This document shows, one piece after another, positions 29,284 to 37,065 of a DNA stretch of 64,000 bases (position 1 is the stretch's first letter; every line of letters begins with the position of its first letter). The notes beneath the pieces were generated by a model. That model made no database searches, had not been told where the DNA came from, and saw only the letters and a program-made list of their open reading frames with translations. This DNA is from Myxococcales bacterium. GTDB lineage: Bacteria > Myxococcota > Polyangia > Polyangiales > Polyangiaceae. The DNA is taken from NCBI GenBank assembly GCA_003151595.1, contig PLXW01000052.1, forward strand, positions 19,357 to 83,356, read 5' to 3'. The position numbers were made by a program, and so were the translations under genes.

Positions 29284-29925
29284 TCACGGCAACGTCTCTT
29301 CCTGTTTCGCTTTCGCGAGCGTCTTGATCGCCGCGGCCAGATCGTCCGACTCGCTGCCGGCGTCGACCGCCATCGCAGACTCGGGGGGCCTGGCCGGCGT
29401 CGCAGGCGACTCGGTGTGATGCACGTGGTGGTGATGCGTCGGCGGCGCCGCCGTCTTCTCTCCCGCGTCCTTGACCGACGCGGCTCGTTCCGCCCGTGCG
29501 CGCGCCATCTCGCGCTCGCGCGTCAGCGCGGCCTGCGCCGACGTCGACGTCTCGGTGCCGGCGGATACGGGTCCGGGGCGCACGAGCACCTCGACCCCCG
29601 CGCCGAGCAGGCACCCGAGCGTGAGGAACACCGCGACCCGCAAGGCCCGCTCACGCACCGTCATCTCGAGAGTCACCGTCTCGACGCGCGCTTCCGAGGG
29701 CACAGCCATGGCCATCGGCGTCGGGCGATCGAGTGGCGCGCGCCCGGGTGGTCGTGTGGTTGCCGGTGGTCGCGGCGCGGGCCCGGGCCGGCGCACCTGC
29801 CGTGCGACGAACGCCGCCGTCCGTCGGAAGAGGACCGTGGGGTCGTTGTCGTTCGTGACGGGTTCAGGCGGATCGTCAGACGCGAATGCGGCGGTCGGTC
29901 GCGCAGCCCTCTTGTGGACAGGCAT
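29284..29925 (-). CDS. Single-pass membrane protein with His-rich segment
   Basis: 213 residues from the ATG at 29925, with GGAG eight bases upstream. The N-terminal half is cytoplasmic, Pro/Arg-rich and disordered (about 1-90). One transmembrane helix lies at about 100-118 (VAVFLTLGCLLGAGVEVLV). The outer part is a charged helix (EREMARARAERAA) and a His-rich patch HHHHVHH that might bind metal. The layout resembles anti-sigma or linker proteins, but no domain is recognised. It lies 173 bases upstream of the protease gene on the same strand. Confidence 0.65.
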   Translation of the reverse strand: MPVHKRAARPTAAFASDDPPEPVTNDNDPTVLFRRTAAFVARQVRRPGPAPRPPATTRPPGRAPLDRPTPMAMAVPSEARVETVTLEMTVRERALRVAVFLTLGCLLGAGVEVLVRPGPVSAGTETSTSAQAALTREREMARARAERAASVKDAGEKTAAPPTHHHHVHHTESPATPARPPESAMAVDAGSESDDLAAAIKTLAKAKQEETLP

Positions 29926-30412
29926 GGCGTGGCTCCACACGAACGTCTCCGCAAGGGATGTGCCTCGCGCTCGCGAGCAGCGATCCTGCGCGCGGGAATC
30001 CAACGAGAGTGAATCGCGCGAATGGCGGATCGCGGACGGACGCGAGGTCACACGATCGCGCGAGGAAACGCGCGAACGCTTGAGAGCGCGAGCCGACGCG
30101 CGGAAAGTGTCAGTGGCCGATCGATCCGCGCCCAATGTGGGATGGGTCGTCAGCGCTGATGGCTACAGGCAGCGGTGTGGATCGCGACCGACCCCGACGC
30201 CGACTCTGACCGCAGGTGCCCGTCCCACTCGTGCATTTGCCGGAGCTTGTCCCGCACTCACAATCGCTCGCGGTGCAATCGGGCTGCCAGGTCGCGGTGG
30301 GAGGGGGTTGGCACAACGTGGCGCCCGCAAATCGCGCTTGATCGTGACCGGGAGGGTGGCACGTCCACTGCACCGATTCCCGTGCGCCATCACGGCGACG
30401 AAGGAGACTTTC
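29926..30412. other. Divergent intergenic region with a decayed Cys-rich coding remnant
   Basis: This 487-base stretch lies between the divergent membrane-protein gene and the lipoprotein gene. On the minus strand, about 30190-30330 still reads a Cys-rich segment (CQPPP, WQPDC, DCECGTSSGKC, CGQS) like those in the small lipoproteins nearby. Its frame has no start of its own and runs into the next gene, so it looks like a leftover 3' end. No promoter boxes can be assigned with confidence. Confidence 0.4.
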
Positions 30413-31252
30413 ATGCGATTCGCTACGCTCTTCACCATCGGTCTTCTCGCACTCACGGGTTGCTCGGGCGGTGACAAGGGAGGGGGCAGCACGTCGACGT
30501 CCGCGTCGGGCGACACGAACGGTTGCGCGAACGGAAGCGCTCTTGCGGGCGCCACCTACGACCTCTCGAAGTCGCGCTTCGCCTTCGGCTCGGCTCCGGT
30601 CGAGACGAAGAACGGCAACCTCGATCGTTTCGTCGGCTCCGACGGCGTCGTGGCCATCACCACGCTGGGTGACGCCCAGGGGATCATGAACGCAGGTGCG
30701 CCGGAGTCGCAGCTCCCCGATTGGAGCACCGACGGCGCCGCGCTCACCGCGCATGTCTCGGCGTACTTCGCCTCCATGGGGGTCGATGCCTGCCAGATCG
30801 CGCGGACGAACATCTTCGGCTCCGCTGGGGGCGGCGGCGCCTCGGACGGATCGAGCACCACCGTGGCGCCGAGCCACCAGGCGGTGGTCTTCACGCGCGG
30901 CATCGAAGGCATCCTGGTGGCCGAGTCGAACGCCTCGGCCCAGGTGAACAACGCCGATCAGAGCGTCTCCGAGTCACTCTTCTGGCCGACGATCCCGGCG
31001 GACGTCGTCACCGCGGCCAAGGGGTTCCAGAGCGCGCTGGCCGCGCCCGGAGCGCTCACCGCCTTCAAGGCGAAGCTCCGGTCCGACGCCCAGGGGGACG
31101 GCGCGATCGTCATCCACCATTCGAGCGGGATCTCGCAGAGCGGGAGCATCGAGGCCGTCGCCACGTACGACGTCCAGCAGGTCAACTCTTTCGGTGACGG
31201 CGCGTCGCTGAGCTTCGACTCGGGCGGAAGCCCGGTCACGCTCCCGCAGTGA
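30413..31252 (+). CDS. Lipoprotein of unknown function
   Basis: 279 residues; ATG at 30413 with AAGGAG eight bases upstream. Lipobox LTGC, then a Gly/Ser/Thr-rich linker. The mature domain of about 240 residues begins AGATYDLSKSRFAFGS and is alpha/beta in pattern, with a single Cys pair candidate (NGC, DAC). I do not recognise a family. It is followed 40 bases later by a parvulin-type lipoprotein gene in the same direction, suggesting one envelope-related transcript. Confidence 0.75.
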   Translation: MRFATLFTIGLLALTGCSGGDKGGGSTSTSASGDTNGCANGSALAGATYDLSKSRFAFGSAPVETKNGNLDRFVGSDGVVAITTLGDAQGIMNAGAPESQLPDWSTDGAALTAHVSAYFASMGVDACQIARTNIFGSAGGGGASDGSSTTVAPSHQAVVFTRGIEGILVAESNASAQVNNADQSVSESLFWPTIPADVVTAAKGFQSALAAPGALTAFKAKLRSDAQGDGAIVIHHSSGISQSGSIEAVATYDVQQVNSFGDGASLSFDSGGSPVTLPQ

Positions 31253-31292
31253 TCCTGCCCGCGCGGTGAACGCTGGTATCGTCCCGTTCGAG

Positions 31293-31778
31293 ATGAAACC
31301 AGCGTCCACCCTTCTCTTCGCGCTCCTGCTGGCAACGCTCTCGGCCTGCGATGAGAAGAGCGCGCCGAACGTGGCGCCTCCTCCCGCGCCGAGCGTCGTC
31401 GCCTCCACAGCACCCTCGACCCCGCCGCCCGCGCCCACCGCGACCGCCGCGCCCACCGAGATCGCCGCTCAACACATCCTCGTCGCCTACCGCGGCGCGG
31501 AGCGCGCCCCCTCGGGAGTGACGCGCTCGAAGGCGCAGGCCAAGACGCGCGCGGCCGAGGTCGACGCAAAGGCGAAAGCGGGCGAGGACTTCACCGCGCT
31601 CGTCGCGCAGTACTCCGACGACCCTGCGGCGAAGGATCGGCTCGGGAGCCTCGGGAAGTTCTCGCGCGACAAGATGGACAAGAGCTTCAGCGAGGCCGCG
31701 TTCCAGCTGCACGTCGACGAAGTCAGCGACGTCGTCGAGACCCGCTTCGGCTTTCACGTCATCAAGCGGAACCAGTGA
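31293..31778 (+). CDS. Parvulin-type peptidyl-prolyl isomerase lipoprotein
   Basis: 161 residues from the ATG at 31293; an in-frame GTG at 31266 is the alternative. Lipobox LSAC, an Ala/Pro/Thr-rich linker to about residue 60, then a complete rotamase domain: AAQHILVAYRG, the helix with KAKAGEDFTALVAQYSDDP, the GSLGKFSRDKMDKSF loop, and the closing VETRFGFHVIKR. This is the PpiC/PrsA-type fold used for folding of exported proteins. As a lipoprotein with one domain it probably acts in the periplasm at a membrane. Confidence 0.92.
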   Translation: MKPASTLLFALLLATLSACDEKSAPNVAPPPAPSVVASTAPSTPPPAPTATAAPTEIAAQHILVAYRGAERAPSGVTRSKAQAKTRAAEVDAKAKAGEDFTALVAQYSDDPAAKDRLGSLGKFSRDKMDKSFSEAAFQLHVDEVSDVVETRFGFHVIKRNQ

Positions 31779-32145
31779 GTCCGACGCGGCGGCCTTCGCG
31801 ATGAGCGCGTGAGTGCCAGCGATGTTCGCGGCCAGCGCTCACACCCGCCGTGGCGCTTCCGATCCCCCCCCGCGCGCGCATGCCTTTCACCGCGAGGGCG
31901 TACGCCGACTCGAAGGTCGAACGTTTGGTGTGAATCTCGACGTGATCGCGGAGCGCGCGCTCGAACACCTTGAACGCCAGCATCATCGGCGCCTCGACGA
32001 CCAGGGCGTGAAGGCGCATCTTCGGACTCAGGTGGAGGATGTTCCACTTGAGCGAGCGGCCGCGAGCTTCCCAATCGAAGCCCGTCGCTTCGCTCATGTC
32101 GAGAAATCCCTCGTAAGGCGTGACGGCTTGCTCGTCCGTCAGCAC
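31762..32145 (-). CDS. Truncated STAS/SpoIIAA-like protein, possibly decayed
   Basis: 127 residues from a GTG at 32145, with AGGA six bases upstream. The middle (FLDMSEATGFDWEARG, then RLHALVVEAPMM, VFERAL, STFESAYALA) resembles the second half of SpoIIAA/STAS-like proteins that are frequent in this phylum. The expected N-terminal strands are missing or compressed. After an eight-G run near 31861 the reading becomes Arg-rich and runs into the end of the opposite parvulin gene, and another frame reads better there. This suggests a frameshift and a gene remnant. Confidence 0.4.
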   Translation of the reverse strand: MLTDEQAVTPYEGFLDMSEATGFDWEARGRSLKWNILHLSPKMRLHALVVEAPMMLAFKVFERALRDHVEIHTKRSTFESAYALAVKGMRARGGIGSATAGVSAGREHRWHSRAHREGRRVGLTGSA

Positions 32146-32175
32146 GTATGTCCTGCGCGCGACCTCGCCCGTGAG

Positions 32176-32637
32176 TTAGTCGTCGACATCGACATCGAAC
32201 GCCGGGAGCATCCGTCCCCGCACGGCCACCGACTCGACGTCGGCCACGCGCCGCGCGCCCATCTTTGCGTAGAACCCCGCGGCGTGGGGATCGCTCACGA
32301 GACGAAGGGTGCGAAACCCCTCCCCTCGCGCCGACGCGAGCGCGTGCTTCCAGAGGAGCGCGCCCGAGCCCGAGCCGATTGCCGCGGGCTCGAGCCAGAG
32401 ATCGCGGAGCGTCGGGACGTTGGCTTCGAGGCTGAGGATGTAGAAACCGACGAGCGCGCCGGCGCGCTCTGCGACGACGGTCACTGAGGTCGAGATGAGC
32501 TCGGGGGGGATTTGCATCGCGTCGTGGGCGGCGCGCATGAAGGCGTCGTCGTAGCCCCAGTGGCGCTTGGAGCGGAGAGCGAGGGAGGTGAGGGTCGCGG
32601 CTTCGTCAGGGCGGGCGCGGCGGAAAGCGAGCGACAT
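32176..32637 (-). CDS. GNAT-family N-acetyltransferase
   Basis: 153 residues with the usual GNAT order: RRARPDEAATLTSLALRSKRHWGY (helix 1), a central strand VGFYILS, the LRDLWLEP strand, the acyl-CoA pyrophosphate loop AIGSGSGALLWKHA, and the late strand/helix LVSDPHAAGFYAKMGARRV. It transfers an acyl group, most likely acetyl, to an unknown amine. It is cytoplasmic and single-domain, of typical length. No obvious ribosome site precedes the ATG at 32637. Confidence 0.9.
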   Translation of the reverse strand: MSLAFRRARPDEAATLTSLALRSKRHWGYDDAFMRAAHDAMQIPPELISTSVTVVAERAGALVGFYILSLEANVPTLRDLWLEPAAIGSGSGALLWKHALASARGEGFRTLRLVSDPHAAGFYAKMGARRVADVESVAVRGRMLPAFDVDVDD

Positions 32638-32706
32638 GCGGCGGGGATCTAACGCTTTTGGCGCGCGGGCACGAGGGCCCTATGCCGTAGGGCCGCCGCG
32701 CTCGGC

Positions 32707-34521
32707 CTAGAACCAGAGCTGGACCACGGCATAGGGGCCGATGCTCACTGTGTGCGTCGCCGCGCAGCTGGACATGGCGACGTTGCTCGTATTGTCGGTG
32801 CCGCCGGAGTCCCCCGCGAGCCACCACGCGCCGGTGCAGGTCGCGCAGCTCACGGCCCCGCACGTCTTGGCCCAGGTGCACCTGTTTGCCGGCGTGGTCC
32901 CGTTCATCCAGTTCTCGGAGAGGTCCGGGTCCGTGCCGCTTCCCCACTCGTAGTACATCGTCGAAGAGCCGATGCTCTCGCCCTTCACCCGAACATTCAG
33001 CTCTTCGTTGTAGCTCCCGTTGTTGACGGCGAGCACGGCGTAGTGGCCGTCACCGTTGCCGAACGCCAGAGAGTTGATATGCCCATCGCCGCCTCCGATG
33101 GACACCGGATAGAGGCCGTCTTTCTGGTTCATGGCTCCGTTTACGATCCGGAGCGCCTCGCCCGTCGCCGTGTAATAGAGGTTCCAGGCGTAGCTCGTCG
33201 TGTCGACGGTCGCCGACGGGTCGGTGCTCCAGGAGTCATAGACGTCGGCGAGGTGGTGGTCTTTGGCGTCGATGGCTGCGAAATAGTCGCCATAAAGCTT
33301 CTGGAAGCCGACGCGGTAGATCCCCGCATAGGCGTACTGAAGCAGGGCCGACGCCGCCCACATGGCGTTGAATTGGCGGCCTCGGATGTACGTCGGGCTG
33401 CCGGGGTAGTGGAGGTCGGGGCGATCGATGTCGGTCGTGTTGCCCTCGACGCCCGAATTGAATTCAGTGACGTACACCTTTCGCCCGGCGGCGCCCTTGA
33501 CGAGGTTGGAGGCCCACGGGTTGGCGTAGGTGTATAGGTAGCTCATGAGGCACGACTCGATGCCAGGTATTGTGCTGCTGCCACTGAGCCCGCACGGGTA
33601 GCTGTGGACGGACACGGCGCTCACCCGGCCCTGATTGCTCCACCCGTTGTCTGCGTTCAGGAAGTCCAAGACTCCACTGCCTCCGTCGTCCCAGCTCGTG
33701 AACGGAGACGAGGTATCCTCCCAGTTGGTCGCGTTCAGCGGAACGATGACGTCGTACGTGGTCCTCGGATCGTTGGCGACGATGGCGTCGACGTACGGTC
33801 GAACGAAAGACATGTAGCTAGCGCCGCTATGGGTCCAGGTGCTGCCGCTCTTGGTCGCCCAGTTGGAGGAGTGGGCGCTGACGTTGTCGGCGTAGGGCTC
33901 GTTGCCCAACTCGTAATCGCAGGTGACTCCGTTCGCGTAGCACCAGGCGGCTATCTGTCCCGCCGTCGTGCCCGTGTCGTTGGCCGTGTTGATGACGTAG
34001 ACGACCGCTCCTGCCCCGACGGCGCGCGACAGCGACGCGTAGGTGCTCAAGCTCGGCTTCGGGCTCATCACGTCGAGAAAGTGGCCCCACTCGCCATACT
34101 GGTTGGTCTCGCCGCCGTACCACCAGCCACCGTACCAGCTCGAGACATAGGCGCCCGTCGCATAGCTGTACGCTTCGCTCGGCGTCCCGGCGGGAATGCG
34201 GAGAAAAGCGGGAAGAAGGCCACGCACTTGCGACTGATAGGCGCCGAGCGTCGGGCTCATGGCGGAAATGATGTCCTCGGTCGCGAATCCAGAGAAACCG
34301 GACAGCGTACGGGACTTGGTCGGAATGACGTCGAGCGTAGTCGTCGAATGGGTCGTGAGCGCAGCGCAAGCCGGCGTCGAACCGGCCGTGACGGATTGGC
34401 CCTGGGCCCGGGACGCGAATTCGGAGTCCGCCGGAGTGCCGCATGCAGCGACGCCGATGGATGCCATCATCAGTGATGCAGAAGACATGTTGAGTACTTC
34501 GAGGAGCGTCGAACGGTGCAT
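32707..34521 (-). CDS. Secreted glycoside-hydrolase-like lipoprotein (GH-A clan)
   Basis: 604 residues from the ATG at 34521, with AGGTGA six bases upstream. Lipobox VAAC (Cys27). The chain fits a TIM-barrel glycosidase of clan GH-A: YELGNEPY with Glu208 as probable acid/base and YVTEFNSG with Glu353 as probable nucleophile, about 145 residues apart, as in GH39, GH51 and GH79 types. The C-terminal ~150 residues form a beta-domain with Cys pairs near the end. The exact family and sugar cannot be fixed by eye; it would act on an external polysaccharide or glycoside. It is divergent from the lipoprotein gene at 34806. Confidence 0.75.
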   Translation of the reverse strand: MHRSTLLEVLNMSSASLMMASIGVAACGTPADSEFASRAQGQSVTAGSTPACAALTTHSTTTLDVIPTKSRTLSGFSGFATEDIISAMSPTLGAYQSQVRGLLPAFLRIPAGTPSEAYSYATGAYVSSWYGGWWYGGETNQYGEWGHFLDVMSPKPSLSTYASLSRAVGAGAVVYVINTANDTGTTAGQIAAWCYANGVTCDYELGNEPYADNVSAHSSNWATKSGSTWTHSGASYMSFVRPYVDAIVANDPRTTYDVIVPLNATNWEDTSSPFTSWDDGGSGVLDFLNADNGWSNQGRVSAVSVHSYPCGLSGSSTIPGIESCLMSYLYTYANPWASNLVKGAAGRKVYVTEFNSGVEGNTTDIDRPDLHYPGSPTYIRGRQFNAMWAASALLQYAYAGIYRVGFQKLYGDYFAAIDAKDHHLADVYDSWSTDPSATVDTTSYAWNLYYTATGEALRIVNGAMNQKDGLYPVSIGGGDGHINSLAFGNGDGHYAVLAVNNGSYNEELNVRVKGESIGSSTMYYEWGSGTDPDLSENWMNGTTPANRCTWAKTCGAVSCATCTGAWWLAGDSGGTDNTSNVAMSSCAATHTVSIGPYAVVQLWF

Positions 34522-34805
34522 TGAGCGTCACCTAGCACGCTCGTGGGAGCGCGCATTGGTTCGCGATGCCACCTCTCTGGCGCTCCGCGCACGTTGACGC
34601 AATTCCTGGATCGCGCTGTCACCGCATGTCACCGGAGGACGCCGCAAGCGGCACACGCTCTCCGCACGAACGCTCCGGATCGCGCAATCGATCCGGACGG
34701 CACGCGGATTGCGAAGGCGAGGCTCGTGACGTCCCGCCGCGACACCCCGAGAGGCGTATCGCGGCGGGCCGTGACCCAACGAATGCCACAGGAGGAATGC
34801 AAGGC

Positions 34806-35600
34806 ATGAACGCGACCCTTCGCTGTCTCTTTCTCGTTTGCGGCCCCGCCGTTCTCGGCGTGATCCTCGCCCCGGCCCTCTCCGCCTGCTCCGGTGGCGC
34901 CGCCGAGTCGTCGAGCTCCGGTGAAGAAGCCCTCGCGGCTCCCGCTTTCGATCCTCCACCCGATTGGCTCGCACACTCGGTTGCGGGGGCGACCGTCGCC
35001 AGCGTCGACCCTCTGAACGTCGTCCTCTCGGCGCAATCCGACACGACGATCGCGGCCGGATGGTTGCCACTCCTCGGCCATCTCGGCTGGAGCTCCGTAC
35101 GAATCGGGTCGAGCGCGCTCGGTCTACTCGAAGGCAAATGCATCGATCCGGAGAACGCGAGCGTCCAGACCAAGGGTACGTACGTCGAGCAGCCAGTCTC
35201 GCTGCGCGCTGATGGCTGCGCCAACATCGCCGAGCCAGGCACCCCCGGCGGCCCCAAACACAACCACGCGCGCGGTTGGCTCCAGGCCAAGACAGGCGCC
35301 TGGTTCCTGGCTGTGAGCGAGGAGCACGTCTGCGTGGTCTCTTCGTTTCCGTTCTACGACCATTGCATCGACTCGAACGGGTTCAATCAGGGCCGCGAGG
35401 ATCTGAAAGCGCAGACGCTGAGGGAAGCGAAGGCTCTCGGCTGGCAGGTGATGACCGAGGGAGTCTCGTGTCCCACCACGGTGACCGCCCCCGGCTGCGT
35501 GAGCTTCGAATACACGACCCGAGCGGCAGGTAAGGGCAGCGGTGGGGTCGCGTACGACGATCAGGTGCTAGTCGTCACGCTTCGACTCAAGTCGGGGTGA
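34806..35600 (+). CDS. Lipoprotein of unknown function
   Basis: 264 residues. ATG at 34806 chosen: GGAGG at 34791-34795 is at good distance, whereas the ATG at 34797 lies almost on top of it. Lipobox LSAC. The mature domain begins after a Ser-rich linker (SSSSGEEA) and shows an alpha/beta pattern with four Cys. The stretch HNHARGWLQAKTGAWFLAV and a later CVVSSFPFYDHC could form a disulphide-closed loop. No family recognised. It is divergent from the glycosidase-like gene across a 284-base gap with no other feature that I can see. Confidence 0.7.
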   Translation: MNATLRCLFLVCGPAVLGVILAPALSACSGGAAESSSSGEEALAAPAFDPPPDWLAHSVAGATVASVDPLNVVLSAQSDTTIAAGWLPLLGHLGWSSVRIGSSALGLLEGKCIDPENASVQTKGTYVEQPVSLRADGCANIAEPGTPGGPKHNHARGWLQAKTGAWFLAVSEEHVCVVSSFPFYDHCIDSNGFNQGREDLKAQTLREAKALGWQVMTEGVSCPTTVTAPGCVSFEYTTRAAGKGSGGVAYDDQVLVVTLRLKSG

Positions 35601-35660
35601 TTCGAGGACGAGATCCAGAGGAGCGCGGGCGAGCCCGCGCGCGCGTGCTAACTTCGAAGG

Positions 35661-36092
35661 GTGAGCCGCCGCTCGCTCCAGGTCCTCGGGTTCGTTCTCG
35701 CAGCGACGTCGTCGGCCTGCTTCGCAGACATCGGCGATGTCGTGAAAGGGAACGACGCAGGCGCGTCCCAGGGCAATTCGATCCCCGACGGGGCGCCCGG
35801 AGCCAGCAGCGGAGGTGGCAACGGTAACGGGAATGGCAACGGCAACGGCCACGGCGTCGACGCCAGCATTTGCACGACCGCAGCGCCGTGCGTCTCGATC
35901 GCCTCGTCCTGTCTTCAGAAGCCCACGTGCATCTGCCTCTCGTCGGTCTGCGGGAGCGGCGGAACCACCTGCACGACGAGCAACACGTCGATCGACATGC
36001 TGTGCGGACAGGGGGGACTCGTTTGCCAGGGGAAGACCGACGGCAGCGGCATCGTGTGCGTGACCGGGACCGGCGACGTCTGCTGTCAGTGA
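35661..36092 (+). CDS. Small Cys-rich lipoprotein with a Gly-Asn repeat
   Basis: 143 residues from a GTG at 35661. The signal ends SSAC. A linker of repeated Gly-Asn pairs (about 50-65) leads to a compact C-terminal domain with about 12 cysteines (CTTAAPC, CLQKPTCICLSSVC, ending VCCQ), so it is probably tightly disulphide-bonded. Role unknown. It follows the previous lipoprotein gene by 60 bases on the same strand and converges with the PEGA/TPR protein gene 16 bases downstream. Confidence 0.65.
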   Translation: MSRRSLQVLGFVLAATSSACFADIGDVVKGNDAGASQGNSIPDGAPGASSGGGNGNGNGNGNGHGVDASICTTAAPCVSIASSCLQKPTCICLSSVCGSGGTTCTTSNTSIDMLCGQGGLVCQGKTDGSGIVCVTGTGDVCCQ

Positions 36093-36108
36093 GACTTCGC
36101 TCGCGCGC

Positions 36109-37065
36109 TCAGAAGCTTCCGCGAAGACTCACATTGCCCGGCCCAGCAACGACGCTCGCGCGCATGCCGGCGCTCGTGGAGGTCGCGCGGGGCGAGGGGG
36201 CGACCAGCAACAGCACGACCCCCGTCGCCCCTACGACCCCCGCAGCCGCCCACGCGACATTGGTCCACGCTCGCGCGCTGACGGCGCGATCGTGATCGCT
36301 CTGACTGGTGTCGCCCGTTCCGTCGAACGCATCGCGCGCGCTGAGCGTCGTCAGCCCCGAGTACACGGCCAGGCCTCCCAGAACGACCGCACCACCGACG
36401 CCGATCCAGCCGAGCGTGCGCAAAGGCGACGAGGAAGACGACGGCACCGGCGCAGCCACCGGCTCGATCGGGGTGAGGGGGCGCCCGACGACGGGCGGCG
36501 CGATGACGAGCGGCGCCATGTCGATCGCCAGCAACTGACCCGCGGCCGTCTGCACGTCGCGTGACTCCGTGTGACCGTCGCCATACGTCGCGTGCAGCGA
36601 ATACGATCCGGGCGCGAGGTGAATCTGCGTCGGAAGCGAGCGCCCTTCGGCGTGCGCGATCGCGACGTGTGCGCCCACCGGTCCCGTGACGTCGAGTCTT
36701 CCCAGCTTCTTCTCGAGCGCGGCGATTCGCTCCGTGGCGTCGACACGCTGCGGCTCGCCGAGGTCCTTGGTCGCGAGCGCAGTTGCGTAGGCGTCGGCTG
36801 CGCGCGGCGCGTCGCCGCCTGCTTCCCACGCGATGCCCGCGTTGTAGATGCTCGCGCCGCGCGGATCTTCGCGAAACGCCCCTTCGAACATCTCGGCCGC
36901 CGCGCGATACGCGCCGCGCGCATACGCATCGGCCCCGGCGCGGTACTGCTCGACCGCGTGCGCCGCGTCGGCGCGCGCGCACGGCGAGGCGCTGGCGACG
37001 ATCCCGGAGAGGGATGCGCAGAGTAAGACTGGAACGAATCGGCGACTACGATCGCGAAGGGTCAT
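36109..37065 (-). CDS. TPR and PEGA-domain envelope protein
   Basis: 318 residues from the ATG at 37065. A signal peptide (to about residue 33) is followed by a tetratricopeptide unit (YRAGADAYARGAYRAAAEMFEGAF), then a PEGA-like beta domain (LDVTGPVGAHVAI… IHLAPGSYSLHATYGDG), and then two hydrophobic helices near the C-terminus (about 219-236 and 270-286). Its start codon overlaps the stop of the upstream kinase gene (ATGA at 37062-37065), so the two are translated together, and this protein may be a substrate or scaffold of that kinase. Confidence 0.82.
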   Translation of the reverse strand: MTLRDRSRRFVPVLLCASLSGIVASASPCARADAAHAVEQYRAGADAYARGAYRAAAEMFEGAFREDPRGASIYNAGIAWEAGGDAPRAADAYATALATKDLGEPQRVDATERIAALEKKLGRLDVTGPVGAHVAIAHAEGRSLPTQIHLAPGSYSLHATYGDGHTESRDVQTAAGQLLAIDMAPLVIAPPVVGRPLTPIEPVAAPVPSSSSSPLRTLGWIGVGGAVVLGGLAVYSGLTTLSARDAFDGTGDTSQSDHDRAVSARAWTNVAWAAAGVVGATGVVLLLVAPSPRATSTSAGMRASVVAGPGNVSLRGSF

